DNA from: Panopea generosa
Taxonomy: Eukaryota > Mollusca > Bivalvia > Adapedonta > Hiatellidae
Direction: 5' to 3'
Length of the DNA: 64,000 nt
Assembly: GCA_029582155.1 (NCBI GenBank)
Contig: CM055907.1
Location: 29,719,432-29,783,431 of the forward strand
Part shown: piece after piece, positions 11,701 to 25,200 of the stretch
Layout of the letters: each line of letters begins with the position of its first letter
How positions within the stretch are numbered: the first letter of the stretch is position 1
The notes under the pieces: generated by a model
What the model saw: the letters and a program-made list of their open reading frames with translations, nothing else
Database searches by the model: none
What the model was told of the DNA's origin: nothing
Program-made: the position numbers and the translations under genes

Positions 11701-13094
11701 TCAAATAGTTTCAATCTAGAGGGGAACTCAAGCAATATTGTGTTTTGAATCCCTCTCCTCCCTTGAAATTGGTGGATTCTCACCCTTTGTCAAAAATCCT
11801 AATTCTGCCTAGTAGTTTTGATATATTTTCCTTGTGTATCTGACTAGAAATATTAGATCAAAGTATTTACACATCAAAAACAAAACAAAATAATACAATT
11901 AAATTGTTTATAATGTTCTATATACCACGGCCCTTTTTTACGTTATTGGTTTGTAAACAACTAAATGCACTTATGTCAATGTTTGCAAAATATATCATAG
12001 TTTAGTTGAGTTGAATTCATTATATGTGAGACCTAGTATGATAGCAACACGTATAAAGTGCATATCACCTTTAAGAATGAACAGTTCAATAATATATACT
12101 AATAAATACAGAAGAGCTTTTATACAGCAAGTCAAGCATACTTTCAAGTGGTGATTATTGTAGACTTAACCCTACCAGCTGTAGAGATGATTGATACACT
12201 TCATCATTTCAAAAAGCAATCTGAAGATAGTATCAATGGAAGCATTATACAGATCAAAGGAATATATTAATTGTAAAAGTATGCCTTTTCATTACAAAGG
12301 CTTAGTCAAAGAACCTTATCTGATAATCATGGATAAGTTTCATTGCATTCCAAGAATAGTGCACTAGTAATTGTTCAGGTAAGTGTAGTCTATTACACAA
12401 GATAAGGTTTGTTAATTGAGGTCTCTGGGAATATTAAGGAAGTTTATTTGATTAAATCTGTTGTCTTTTCACTGACGCAAAATTTCAACAATTGATTAAA
12501 CTTTTCCAGTCCAACAAATATAAAAAATCGTAGTATCGATATTTAATAAACATAAAGGTTATGTTTGTAAAATGTTAACTGTTATTTTATCGTTTTATTT
12601 AGACCCATTGTCTAAAGTATTTAATACCATCTAGTTGCTTAATTTCAAAGCAACCTGTATTTTATAAATGTTTTCTACTAGATGTTTTGTATCACTTAGA
12701 ATCGAGGGGAACTATTAAGATATCCTTCCCCCCCCCACAAACTAGTAAGAATTTGACTTGAATATTTTTTGAAGTATAATGTTATTTTTTATACTGTATA
12801 TTAGATATCTTTTTATAAACTATAACAAAATTAATGTTAGTGTATTAAAAGTAAAATCATAACATAAATGTTATTGATATTTCGTTATTGATAAAATCAC
12901 GAACCAATGTAATTAAAAGTGAGTGAAGTAAATTGAAAAGCATAGGAATTGTACGACCAACTAAACATATTTTTGAATTTATAGTACTGTAGTTATTATG
13001 CTTTATAACTGATATTTATATTACCATAATCTATCTGACATGTTTCTTGGGATTGATAATGTTTGAGTTCGAAATACGCAAAAGATGCATTCCT
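11701..13094. other. AT-rich spacer, nothing recognised
   Basis: No open frame of note. A poly(C) run occurs near 12730. No element or RNA-gene signature seen. Confidence 0.5.
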
Positions 13095-14696
13095 TGTCCG
13101 TGTTTGTCCTCCAGCATCCACATTGCTTGTACATGTTTGCACGTCAGTGACTACATTGTTTGTCCGTGTTTGCCCTCCAGCATCCACATTGCGTGTACAT
13201 GTTTTCACATCAGCGTCTTCATTGTTTGTCCGTGTTTGCCCTCCAGCATCCACATTGCTTGTACATGTTTGCACATCAGCGACTACATTGTTTGTCTGTG
13301 TTTGCCCTCCAGCATACACATTGCTTGTACATGTTTGCACATCAGCGACTACATTGTTTGTCCGTGTTTGCCCTCCAGCATCCACATTGCTTGTACATGT
13401 TTGCACATCAACGACTGCATTGTTTGTTCGTGTTTGCCCTCCAGCATCCACATTGCTTGTCCGTGTTTGTCCTCCAGCACCAACATTGTTTGTCCATGTT
13501 TGCCAACTTGCATCCACATTGTTTGTCCGTGTTTCTCTTCCAGCATCCACATTGTTTGTCAATGTTTGTCCTCCAGCATCCACATTATTTGTCCGTGTTT
13601 GCCCACCACCATCCACATTGTATGTCCGTGTATGCCCACTAGCATCCACATTGTTTGTCAATATTTGTTTTCCAGCATCCACATTGTTTGTCTGTGTTTT
13701 CCCTCCAGCATCCACATTGTTTGTCCGTGTTTGCCCACCACCATCCACATTGTTTGTCTGTGTTTGCCAACTAGCAATCACATTGTTTGTCCTCCAGCAT
13801 CCACATTGTTTGTCTATGTTTGCCAACCAGCATCCACATTGTTTGTCCGTGTTTATTTCCCAGCATCCACATTGTTTGTCCGTATTTGTCCTTTAGCATC
13901 CTAAGTGTTTGTGCGTGTTTGCCCACCAGCATCCACTTTGTTTGTCCGTGTTTATCCTCCAACATCCACATTGTTTATCCGTATTTGTACTCCAGCATCC
14001 ACATCGTTTGTCCGTATTTGTCCTCCAGCATCCACACTGCTTGTCCGTGTTTGTCCTCTAGTTCCACATTGTTTGTCCGTGTTTATCTTCCAGCATCCAC
14101 ATTGTTTGTCCGTGTTTGTCCTCCATCATCCACATTGTTGTCGATGTTTGCCAACTAGCATCCACATTGTTTGTTCGTGTTTCTCTTCCAGCATCCACAT
14201 TGTTTGTCAATGTTTGTCTTCCAGCATCCACATTATTTGTCCGTGTTTGCCCTACAGCATTCACATTGTTTGTCCGTGCTGCCCAGCATCCACATTGTTT
14301 GTCTGTGTTTGCCAACTAGCAATCACATTGTTTGTCCTCCATCACCCATATTGTTTGTCTGTGTTTGGCCTCCAGCATCAACACTGTTTGTCCATGTTTA
14401 TCATCCAGCATCCACATTGTTTGTCCGTGTTTGCCCACAAGCATCCACATTGTTTGTCCGTGTTTGTCTTCCAGCATCTACACTGTTTGTCCGTGTTTTC
14501 ACTCCAGCATTCACATTTTTGTCCATGTTTGTCCTCTAGCATTCACATTGTTTGTCCATATTTGTCCTCCAGCATCCACATTGTTTGTCCGTGTTTACCC
14601 TCCAGCAACTACATTGTTTGTCCGTGTTTGCCTTCCAGCATCCACATTGTTTTTCCGTGTTTGTCCTCCAGCATCCACATTGTTTGTCCTTGTTTT
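13095..14696. repeat. 33-bp pyrimidine-rich minisatellite, about 48 units
   Basis: The unit is CCAGCATCCACATTG plus TTTGTCCGTGTTTGTCCT (33 bp), unrelated to the other 33-bp arrays. Between 13111 and 13441 the anchor CCAGCAT recurs every 66 bp (13111, 13177, 13243, 13309, 13375, 13441), so the left end is a dimeric higher-order repeat; the rest is mostly monomeric. Frames of 120-285 codons are open on both strands simply because the unit is 11 codons long and stop-poor. Confidence 0.95.
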
Positions 14697-16784
14697 GCAT
14701 TTCGTTGGATACCTCAAAAATAGTTTTTTAACAATAATATACTGAACGGAACATCTAACAGCGAATCCGTCATTTTTGTTGGTCCATTTCCTTTGTTGAA
14801 AGAACGTTATCAAAATGTATATACATTTAAAATATATATTGATTTTATATAGCCTAAACCCCTTAATATTTAAGTTCAAATTTCAAAGAAATTGCTTTGA
14901 CACATTTTGAGAAAATAAATAAAATGTCAGGTACATCACATATCAGGTAGCGTGTTGCTGTTATGTTCAGTACATCGTGTATGAGTATTTTGAGTTATGG
15001 TCTAATTGAATTGTCCAATTGCAATTAGGACTTGTGTAAACTGTAACACCCGCGTAGTTCATGTCAACGAGGTAACGCCATGAATAAAATGTAGAAAAAT
15101 TATGTATGATGTACAAATTATTGAATCAAATATCCAAGAACAACCACAATGATGTCTATACAGAACAGACCTGGCATTTTCTCAAGCCAACTTTACCAGA
15201 AGTCATTGCAATACAGATAATTAAAACGTGTTGATATGCAATATTTCTTGTGTTTTAACTAAACTCTCAAAAGAAATAACAACTACTGTTTCTTGCATAC
15301 AGTGAGCTTTATTACGTGCGTGTTCGTTTGTGATTGTTGTACAAATATAACTCTATATAAAACAAATCATACAATATGAACATACAAAGTCACAAATACA
15401 GAAATACGTCACAGGCTGCTGCAAGCCGTCTACGCAACCCTACTCCCTGTGGGAGTGGGACGAACGATTTGACCATGTGCTGTACAGCATAGCCGAATAA
15501 TCAAGATGGTACTAGATCAAACAGGTACCATACAGTCAGAATGATTAACGATATGATCCTGCAATACAGCACAACCAAGTGATTATTTGTCTCCGGTGTT
15601 GACTCACCTGCCCGAATAATCAAACTAGACATATATAAACGTATTGAACAATATATGTTTTAAATGTTACGTTTAACATTTATATTGCTACATGAAAAGA
15701 AGTCGAAAACCCAACACAAAATATAATCTTGCATAATTCGCTTTTTAGAAAATGTTTTATTTATTTTTAATATACTTTTATTTTGAATTTGAAAAGAAAC
15801 ATGACGTGAACACGTTGAAATCTCGCGTAGAACTGATTTACAAAACCAAATCATCTGACAATATCAGCGTGACAACTCTTGTCAGGTGCTTAAATACCTT
15901 GAATTCTTTTTACGAACAATACCGTTAAGACAATAGTTCTCTGCTATACGTTGTAACGCAGAGAACTGATCAATCTGATGGAAGTCATTTATGGACTGCC
16001 GTTTAAAACTAATGATACAAACTTGACTTTGCAATCGTCTCCTTATAGTACGAAACAAAGTAAACTAGTTTAAGCTCATTTTCCGAGCTATCTCATTCAA
16101 AGGAATGTTAAGAAGTGCAATTTGCATCTTGCTAATCAAAATTTACATTCAAGCAAACATCGCCGACATTAAGAGCTGCTATTTACACTATTTAATTCCA
16201 AGTGAAGACATAAAAGCAACGTAGAAAGAAACATTTTTCCATTAGAGTTTGTGCCTGGTATCTTTCTTTCTGATATTTATTTTGCAACACTGTTATGCAG
16301 AGCATGTCATATGATTTAGCTATACCTTTGGAGTAGTATTCAGTTAAGCATTAAAGTTCTGTTACTAAGCTTGTGTCCGATGTAAGATCATATTATGTCT
16401 GATCATAAGCTGTGGTAAAGATATAGGGTATTGTTATTCATCATTTTGCTTGTCAAACAAAAAGTGAGCACACCACGCGACCTTGTCCAATAAATGAACA
16501 AAATGACAGACATTAACTTGAATATAACACAACACGCTCCCAGAACAGTTCTTATTTTAAGATAAATACAAGTAGATATGAAACATGAAAATCTAGAAAC
16601 TTCCTAGCCTTCAAACCAAAAATGCAAAACAAAACTATCGAAAAAAAAAAAGTTTACAAATTGATATGATTATAGTTTAAACATCTCAATGTAGCATAAT
16701 CATAAATAACATTGTTATATGTGTATCTTAATTACATTGTTCTATGTGTAACTAAATACAGAATTTAAATGCTGCTTATTTCCA
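14697..16784. other. Spacer with no supported gene; one short hairpin
   Basis: No coding frame or element recognised. A perfect 10-bp stem, AGTTCTCTGC with its complement and a 13-nt loop, lies at 15935-15967; its function is unknown. Confidence 0.5.
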
Positions 16785-19632
16785 CCAGTCCGAGTGGCAG
16801 AGAAGTGTACATGTGACTGAACTAGTTGTAAATGACTACTCGTATATGCGACTGAACTAGTTGTAAATGACTACTCGTACAAGCGACTGAACTATTTGTA
16901 AATGGCTACTAGTACATGCGTCTGAACTAGTTGTAAATGACTACACGTACATGCGTCTGAACTAGTTGTAAATGCCTACTCGTACATGCGACTGAACTAG
17001 TTGTAAGTGGCTACTCGCACATGCGATTGAACTAGTTGTAAATGGCTAGTCGCACATGCGACAGAACTAGTTGTAAATGGCTACTCGCACATGCGACTGA
17101 ACTAGTTGTAAATGGTTACTCACACATGCGAATATACTGGTTGTAAATGGCTATTCGAACATGCGATTGAACTGGTTGTAAATAACTACTCGTTCATGCG
17201 ACAGAACTGGTTGTAAATGCCTACTCTTACATGCAACTGAACTAGTTGTAAATGCCTACTTGTACATGCGAATGAACTAGTTGTAAATGGCTAATCGCAA
17301 ATGCGACTGAACTAGTTGTAAATGACTACTCCTACATGAGACTGAACTAGTTGTAAATGGCAACTCGCACATGCAACTGAACTGGTTGTAAATGGCTACT
17401 CGCACATGCGACTGAACTAATTGTAAATGGCTACTCGCACATGCGACTGAACTAGTTGTAAATGGCTACTCGTACATGCGACTGAACTGGTTGTAAATGG
17501 CTACTCGCACATGCGACTGAACTAGTTGTAAATGGCTACTCGCACATGCGACTGAACGAGTTGTAAATGGCTACTCGCACATGCGACTGAACTGGTTGTA
17601 AATGGCTACTCGCACATGCGACTGAACTAGTTGTTAATGGCAACTCGCACATGCGACTGAACTAGTTGTAAATGGCTACTAACACATGCGCCTGAACTAG
17701 TTGTCAATGGCTACTCGTACATGCGATTGAACTTGTTGTAAATGGCTACTTGTACATGCGACTGAACTAGTTGTAAATGGCTACTCGCACATTCGACTGA
17801 ACCTGTTGTAAATGGCTACCCGCACATGCGACTGAACTGTTTGTAAATGGCTACTTGTACATGCGACTGAACTGGTTGTTAATGGCTACCCGCACATGCG
17901 ACTGAACTAGTTGTAAATGGCTACTCGCACATGCGACTGAACTAGTTGTAAATGGCTACTCGTACATGTGACTGAACCAGTTGTAAATGGCAACTCGCAC
18001 ATGCGACTGAACTAGTTGTATATGGCTACTCGTAAATGCGACTGAACTTGTTGTAAATGGCTGCTCGTCTACCAGTCCGAGTAGCAGAGAAGCGTACATG
18101 CGACTGAACTAGTTGTAAATGGCTGCTCGTCTACCAGTCCGAGGAGCAGAGAAGTGTATATGCAATTGAACTAGTTGTTAATGGCTGCTCGTACATGCAA
18201 CTGAACTAGTTGTAAATGGCTGCTCGTACATGCGATTGAACTAGTTGTAAATGACTACTCATACATGCGATTGAACTAGTTGTCAATGGGTACTCCTACA
18301 TGCGACTGAACTAGTTGTAAATGGCTACTCGGACATGCGACTGAACTGGTTGTAAATGGCTACTCGTACATACGACTGAACTAGTTGTTAATGGCTACTC
18401 GTGCATGCGACTGAACGTGTTGTAAATGGCTGCTCATCTACCAGTCCGATTGGCAGAGAAGCGTACATGCGACTGAACTAGTTGTAAATGGCTGCTCGTC
18501 TACCAGTCCGAGTGGCAGAGAAGTGTACATGCGATTGAATTAGTGGTAAATGGCTGCTCGTACATGCGATTGAACTAGTTGTAAATGGCTGCTCGTACAT
18601 GCGATTGAACTAGTTGTAAATGGCTACTCGTACATGCGATTGAACTGGTTGTCAATGGCTACTCGTGCATGCGACTGAACTTGTTGTAAATGGCTGCTCG
18701 TGTACCAGTCCGAGTGGCAGAGAAGCGTACATGCGACTGAACTAGTTGTAAATGGCTGCTCGTCTACCAGTCCGAGTGGCAGAGAAATGTACATGCGATT
18801 GAAATAGTTGTAAATGGCTGCTCATACATGCGATTGAACTAGTTGTTAATGGCTACTCGTACATGCGATTGAACTGGTTGTAAATGGCTAATCTTACATG
18901 CGATTGAACTGGTTGTAAATGGCGCTTCTCGTACATGCGACTGAACTAGTTGTAAATGGCTACCCGTACATGCGACTGAACTGGTTGTCAATGGCTACTC
19001 GTACATGCGATTGAACTGATTGCAAATGGCTACTCGTACATGCGATTGAACTGATTGCAAATGGCTACTCGTACATGAGATTGAACTGGTTGTAAATGGT
19101 AACTCGTACAGGCGATTGAACTAGTTGTAAATGGCAACTCGTACATGCGATTTAACTGGTTGTAAATGGCTACTCGTACATGCGATTGAACTGGTTGTAA
19201 ATGGCTACTCGTACATACGATTGAACTTGTTGTCAATGGCTACTCGCACATGCGACTGAACTTGTTGTAAATGGCTACTCTTACATGCGACTGAACTGGT
19301 TGTAAATGGCTACTCGTACATGCGACTGAACTGGTTGTTAATGGCTACTCTAACATGCGATTGATCTGCTTGTAAATGGCTACTCGTACATGCGATTGAA
19401 CTGGTTGTAAATGGCTACTCGTACATGCGATTGAACTGGTTGTAAATGGCTACTCGTACATGCGATTGAACTGGTTGTCAATGGCTACTCGTACATGCAA
19501 TTGAACTGGTTGTCAATCGCTACTTGTACATGCGATTGAACTAGTTGTAAATAGCTGCTCGTACATACGATTGAACTAGTTGTAAATGGCTACTCGTACA
19601 TACGATTGAACTTGTTGTAAATGGCTACTCGT
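16785..19632. repeat. 35-bp satellite array with 62-bp long-unit variants
   Basis: The core unit is CATGCGACTGAACTAGTTG plus TAAATGGCTACTCGTA (35 bp; CATGCG recurs for example at 17405 and 17440). About 27 bp containing CCAGTCCGAGTGGCAGAGAAG is inserted in some units, near 18070, 18135, 18437, 18498, 18705 and 18765. The same word opens the array at 16786. Left-hand units favour GCGACTG...CTCGCAC and right-hand units GCGATTG...CTCGTAC, indicating regional homogenisation. The right third is included in the tandem duplication. Confidence 0.95.
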
Positions 19633-21138
19633 CTGAATATAACGATTACAATCAGCGTCAACGAATTTATCGTAATAAAATTTATGTCAAAGAAATAATT
19701 AAATAAAGTATCAGACGTCTAGTGGAAATAATGTATTAAATTAAACAATAAAAATAGCGTCATGTTACTAAATTTTAAAGTATATGTTATTATCTAAAAG
19801 GATATCATAGAAATATGTTAATATAAACTGAAGACATAGAAATTACTTTTTGTTTAATATTTGTAATTGTATAATGTCACACTAGGGCCGGATGCCTTTA
19901 TTTCTCAGGATGCTATGCCTAGTTCCTGATCGGCAACTTGATCACAGAAAAACAAAGGCGGTTAGTTCAAAATAGTATATAATACATAGTGCCTACTGCG
20001 ATACTTTGCGATACGCCAAACAACATTTGCGTCATGCTTTAGTCCATTACATTCAGTTAAGGTTATTATTTATCTGATATAAAAGATGTCATCTCGCATA
20101 GCACACGTTGGGAAAGTATTATTATTATCAGTATGTGATGACGATAATGCACTGCACGCACGCTATCGTCTTATTAAATGTTAAAACATAGCTGTGGAGA
20201 TGTCAGTTCATGTGTGATATCAACTATCGAGAAGATATTAGCTGTACAGAAACTATTATAATTATATTGTTAGAAGAGTGGGTTGAGTTCACTCGTAAAC
20301 ATTAATTAGGCTGGCGATTTTGCTACTGATACTTGCAAGGCGGTGTTGTACGGTATCTCATTTGGGGACAGGATACCGTAGTGTTGTCACCTCTTATGTG
20401 TGTATGTATTATCTTGTTATGCAATTGTTGAAGGTATGTTCGCCTCCAGCGAACTTCATGTGAATAGTGTTAGTAATAGGGTTGCAGAATTCACGCAGAT
20501 GCTGCAATGATTATGACGGTGGTATTGATGGTAAACTGTAAATGATATAAAATTGACATTAGTGTGAATACCATCGTACGGCAAGGACATTTGTATTTAA
20601 AATCAATTGCAGTAAACACTAACTCATGAACCTGACCGCCCTCGTGAAAATGTTATATCATACTTACATCTCATTAAGCATAAGTCATACAATGTACATC
20701 AATGAAACTGTCTGTACAACCACTAAGCGCAACTGTTGCAAATCTATGCTTTTGCGATTTGATTTAAATCGAACTGGTGCTCAATACCAAAGATGAAATT
20801 CATAGAGAGATGTATAAAAACACACGGATAAATTCTCTGACAGTTATAGTCTTGCGATAAACTTCCAAACATTCAGCACCATGTATTCTTGTTTATATAT
20901 CATTCTTACATGTCTGAATACAAATTACATTACTAATTTCATTTCATGTAAATGTACACGAACTTGTGTAACCATGCGCATGCCGATTTAACACGATTCA
21001 ACACTGCAATGTCAGTCATGTTGAAATATTGGCTTCATGCGAGGTATTGATTTACGTGTTAGCCCGATGACATTCTGGTTTGAAATAAATTAAAATAATC
21101 CGACAATGTATAACAAAAACGTGTTATAATTTATTTTT
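19633..21138. other. Unique part of duplication copy 1, no gene recognised
   Basis: Non-repetitive within each copy; present again at about 28329-30408. No frame conserved between the two copies, so coding function is unlikely. Confidence 0.55.
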
Positions 21139-22003
21139 AGCTCGCCGGGACGAAATCCAAGGAAAGCTATTGTCATGACCCCGGCGTTGTCGGCGTCGTC
21201 GTCGGCGTCGTCTGTAGACACCCAGGTTAAACTTTTGCGTTTAAGTTTCAGTTATCAATGCAAACACTTAATGGATGTCAATGAAACTTTGCATGTGTGT
21301 TAACCATCATCAATGGAACTCACAGAGATAGGAGCCATAACTCTGGATTGCATTTTGGCACAGTTATGACCCTTTTTGGACTTAGACACCCAGGTTAAAC
21401 TTTGCATTCAGTTGCGTTTAAGTTTAAGATATCTATGCAACTACTCATTCGATGTGAATGAAATTTCACATCATCAATGGAACACACAGAAACAAAAAAC
21501 CATAACTTTAGTTTGCTTTTTGGCACAGGTATAGCTCTTTTTAGATTTAGACACCCAGGTTAAACTTTGAGTTTAGTTGCGTTAAAGTTTAAGATATCTA
21601 TTCAACCGCTCATTGGATGTGAATGAACCTTCACATGTGTGTTCACCATCATCAATGGAACACGCACAGATAATAACCATAACTCTCGGTTACATTTTGG
21701 CACAGTAATGACTTTTTTCGACTAAATTTTTCAGGTTAAAGTTTTTTTCAGGTGAGATATCTATGCAACCACTCGTTGGTATGAATGAAACTTTGCATGT
21801 GTGTTCACCATCATCATTGAAACACACAGCGACAAGAACCATAACTCTGAGTTGCATTTTGGCAGAGTTATGCCCATTTAAAACTTAATTTTCGTCTGTA
21901 CATACCTAGGTTAAACTTTTGCGTTTAGATGCGTTTAAGTTTTGGTGTTTGCCTCCAATCTCAATCTTTGCATTGGTGGTGAGTTTTATCCCATCGGCGA
22001 GCT
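21139..22003. mobile_element. Non-autonomous interspersed repeat with AGCTCGCC termini (copy 1)
   Basis: The segment is bounded by AGCTCGCC (21139-21146) and its inverse GGCGAGCT (21996-22003). After a GGCGTC/GTC-rich head (about 21180-21215) come about four diverged 160-180 bp units, each with CACCATCATCAATGGAACAC, ATAACTCTG, TTTTGGCACAG and CACCCAGGTTAAACTTT in that order. No coding capacity is visible. The composition stands out from the AT-rich surroundings. I recall similar elements as abundant in bivalve genomes; the transposition class is not clear. Confidence 0.75.
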
Positions 22004-23459
22004 TTGTTGTCTTCTGACAACTCTTGTTTAATTGTGTTTATGGGATATTGAATTACTCAAAGTACCAAATTACATTTGTAAGCTTAGCAATTTTGTTTTA
22101 CGAAAAGAAAGAAGGCATCAATCAGTTCTACTTAATTGTTGTATGGTTTTCTACCAACCCCCTCTCCCCTCCCTATTCCTTTAATTTATAGATATTCTTT
22201 TATATAAATTACATTTCAATAATAATATCATCAACGTTACTCAAGACTTTGCAAGAAACTTGACCTTTTATTTCATCAGAAAGTAAATACACAGTTATTA
22301 AATTTAAATAAATACGATTATAATTATATATACCCCCATCAATTAACACATAAGTATGTATTAATATGTTTTTATTTGCAATAATGAACTATTAGTTTTG
22401 ATAACATTCAATCCTACATATACTATTCTGTATCTGGTCATCTGTGTTCTGCAATACAAAGAAACAAAAGAGAATAAATAGGAGTTAAATTAAGGAAATG
22501 AATCAACTCGAGAGATAAAGAAAAGCAATATGATTTACATGATACCATCACTTCTGTAGATGAAGTATTTTCGGGGTCAGCGATTACTTGTAATGAGGGC
22601 CAAAGTTTGTTATTATAACCAGAAAAGCTTGATACTGGAAAATGAATAATTGGACGTTTGTGTAAGATGACACTTTCTGGAGCGTTTGCTATGTAAATAA
22701 TGAGGATATTGTATAATTGACTGATATATTAAGCTTAGATCATTAGTATATCGTGCCTATAATATATTTTAATACTTTTGTGCCAAGAGTAATAATGGTG
22801 AATATTAGTAAGACGAAGTATGATATAAACTCGTACTAATTGTCCGTCTTTCCTTAACTTCCAGCTACTTATTCTTACTTTCACTGTCAATCTACGGATA
22901 TTTATAAACCAATCAGCAAATGTTGATTTTACTTCCACGTTTAATGAGTGTTAACTATGTAGTTTTGATATAAAGGTTTAAGTGATTCATCAAAAAGAAA
23001 ACACTTATTTTACTGGCCTAAATTATATAAAAACTATATTTGCATACTACAAGAATAACATTGTCAGGAACAAACTTATGATATTTAGAGAATGACTGAA
23101 AAGGCACCAAATATACTTGCTGCATTGCAAGTGAGTTGCAAAAGCAATGACTAACAGTATACGAACTATAAGAGGTTATTCAAGCAGTTTATTAAAGTGA
23201 TGTGCCAGTTTTAGCCCATTGAAAATTATTTTACCTCTCGAATTTAAAAATGCTGCTCGAAAAAGGCTATTTAGTCGTGCCTGCTTATGTCCGTCTTTAC
23301 GCACTGTCACCCCTCTGAGTAACTCAGTAGGCTATGCTGAGACCTTGATATTACGATACAGAAGTTCGACATTATACAGTTGCGTCGGCTCATAGTGTTC
23401 TGCTCGCCTTACCTTTTGGGTTGAAGTTAGTCATAGTAACATGTATTTTTTATTCATCG
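22004..23459. other. AT-rich segment of duplication copy 1, no gene recognised
   Basis: Counterpart of about 31274-32749. No sustained open frame. Confidence 0.5.
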
Positions 23460-24950
23460 ATTGCTTTCAAAAGAAATGAATAATGGAAAATATCCAGGAT
23501 CTGGTGAACTCACGATAGAATTATATAGGATATTTTGGAACACAATAAAGACATTTTATATTAACCCGAGAAACAATTCTTTTGTAAACGGAAATTTAAC
23601 ACTATCCCTTCTAGTCCCAAAAATACAAAATAGTTAATGTCTTTAAATAACTTGAGACCAATAAATTGATTGAATATTGATTTTAAGATTACAACCAAGG
23701 CTATTGCAAATATAAGAAAGCTTTATAAACACTTAATAATGATAGTCAAACTAGTTTTTATAAGGACGGTATATTGGATGGACTATTCACACTATATTTG
23801 TAGTAATCGAAAATACAAATAACTAAAATAAACCTGGTTTAATATTCTTTGATGATTTTGAGAAAGCCTTTGATAATTTTGATCACGGTTTTATTTTAAA
23901 AGCTCTCAATGATGTTATTTTCGGTAATTCTTTCATTAATTGGGTCAAACTATTTTATAACGAAGTGGTGTAGTAAATAAAAGATACAAATCAGATTTTT
24001 TTAAGTTAGAAATAATACAATAGGATAAAAATATTAAATAGAGAAGTAAAAACCACAGTATTCGCAAATGATGCATTTATGAAAGATGGATAAAAGAATA
24101 ACCTTATTACCCTTAATACAAAAACCGACAATTTAGTAGTTTATCTGGTCTTAAGTTTAATTTGTAAAAATTTATCATTTTTACGATCAGGTTCTAAAAA
24201 CTTCAAATTAAACTTTTAGTACAGATAAACTGATATGAGCATTTGAGAGTGTAGCTACTCTTGGAGTTATAGTTGCAAATGTTTCATGAATTAAATCTTC
24301 TCCCAAAAATTAAGGATTTGTGCCACTGGCTTAATATGTGGAGAATACATAAATTATCTATAATTGGTAAAATTGCAGTGATTAAAACCTTCACATTACT
24401 AACATTTATATATAATTTAACAGTTTTCAAAAAATCCATCAACAGAACATTTGAATACAATATATAAAAGTATGTTAGACTTTTTATAGGATAACAAACC
24501 AGACAAAGTAAGTAGAAAGACAATCACACAAAATTACAAGAATGAGGGCTTAAAATTGATATCTCTGAATATATTCATAAATACATTGAAGCAGCGTGTG
24601 TGAAAATGATTATCAATCAGTGTAATACTGGTGATGGGAAACATATACCATAGAAAAAGTAGCAAATAGAAGAGGACAATTAAATTTGAATGTAATATTA
24701 GTACAAATTACTTAAATAAAGCACTTCAGCTAGACTCAAGGTTTTATCAGAAATTGTACAATCATGATCAAGTTTTAATTTAAACGAAATTGTAAGCAAA
24801 CAAAACAATGGAATAATTCATACATTCATAATAATGAAACAATTTTCTATAAATCTTGGTTTGGAAAAGGAATCAAACATGTCGAACAAATCTTTGACAA
24901 TAGACTTAAAGTATTTACTCAGAGTATAATAATAGATCGGAGCAGTGCAA
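23460..24950 (+). mobile_element. Decayed L1/Tx1-like LINE fragment (copy 1)
   Basis: RT-type remnants are readable through many frameshifts. They include a GK-PG/ELYRIFW block near 23480-23550, FDDFEKAFDNFDHG near 23850-23890, a degenerate FANDA block near 24060, and LNLLPKIKDLCHWLN...KIAVIKT at 24290-24400 followed by a DNKPDKVSRK block near 24490-24510. These match the family at 25-2806. The fragment starts inside the RT domain and ends before the SINE. It was present before the segmental duplication. Confidence 0.85.
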
Positions 24951-24974
24951 ACACTTTTTAATAAATCCAGCCGT

Positions 24975-25200
24975 GCCGGGATAGCTCAGTCGGTAACACA
25001 TCTGACTGCCAATCTACGTGTTATGAGTTCGAATCCCCGCCCGATAACAGTCTCTGTGATAATTGGTCATAGAAATTGCTCTGCGACCACTAATCCCACT
25101 TCTGAATTTCTGGGGAGTTAATCATGGACTTGCAGAAAGAAGGTAGGCGACTACTGGTTAGCCGCTTATCGTACAAAACTAAACACCAACAATAAATAAC
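24975..25200 (+). mobile_element. tRNA-derived SINE (copy 1)
   Basis: The tRNA-like head GCCGGGATAGCTCAGTCGG has an A box at 24982-24993 and a B box GTTCGAATCC at 25027-25036 at suitable spacing. It continues into a body with GATAATTGGTCATAG and GGTAGGCGACTACTGG and ends in an A-rich AATAAATAACAAC tail. The acceptor stem does not pair fully, so this is a SINE and not a tRNA gene. The counterpart is at 34298. Confidence 0.85.

Noticed and set aside
12996..14745. Frames up to 285 codons in several frames on both strands
   Set aside because: Same artefact of a stop-poor 33-bp unit; unit substitutions do not favour any frame by eye.
21180..21215. Possible CpG island or promoter in the GGCGTC-rich tract
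   Set aside because: It is the head of an interspersed repeat and is duplicated with it; no gene follows.
24975..25046. Possible functional tRNA gene
   Set aside because: A and B boxes are good, but stem pairing is poor and a SINE body with an A-rich tail follows.
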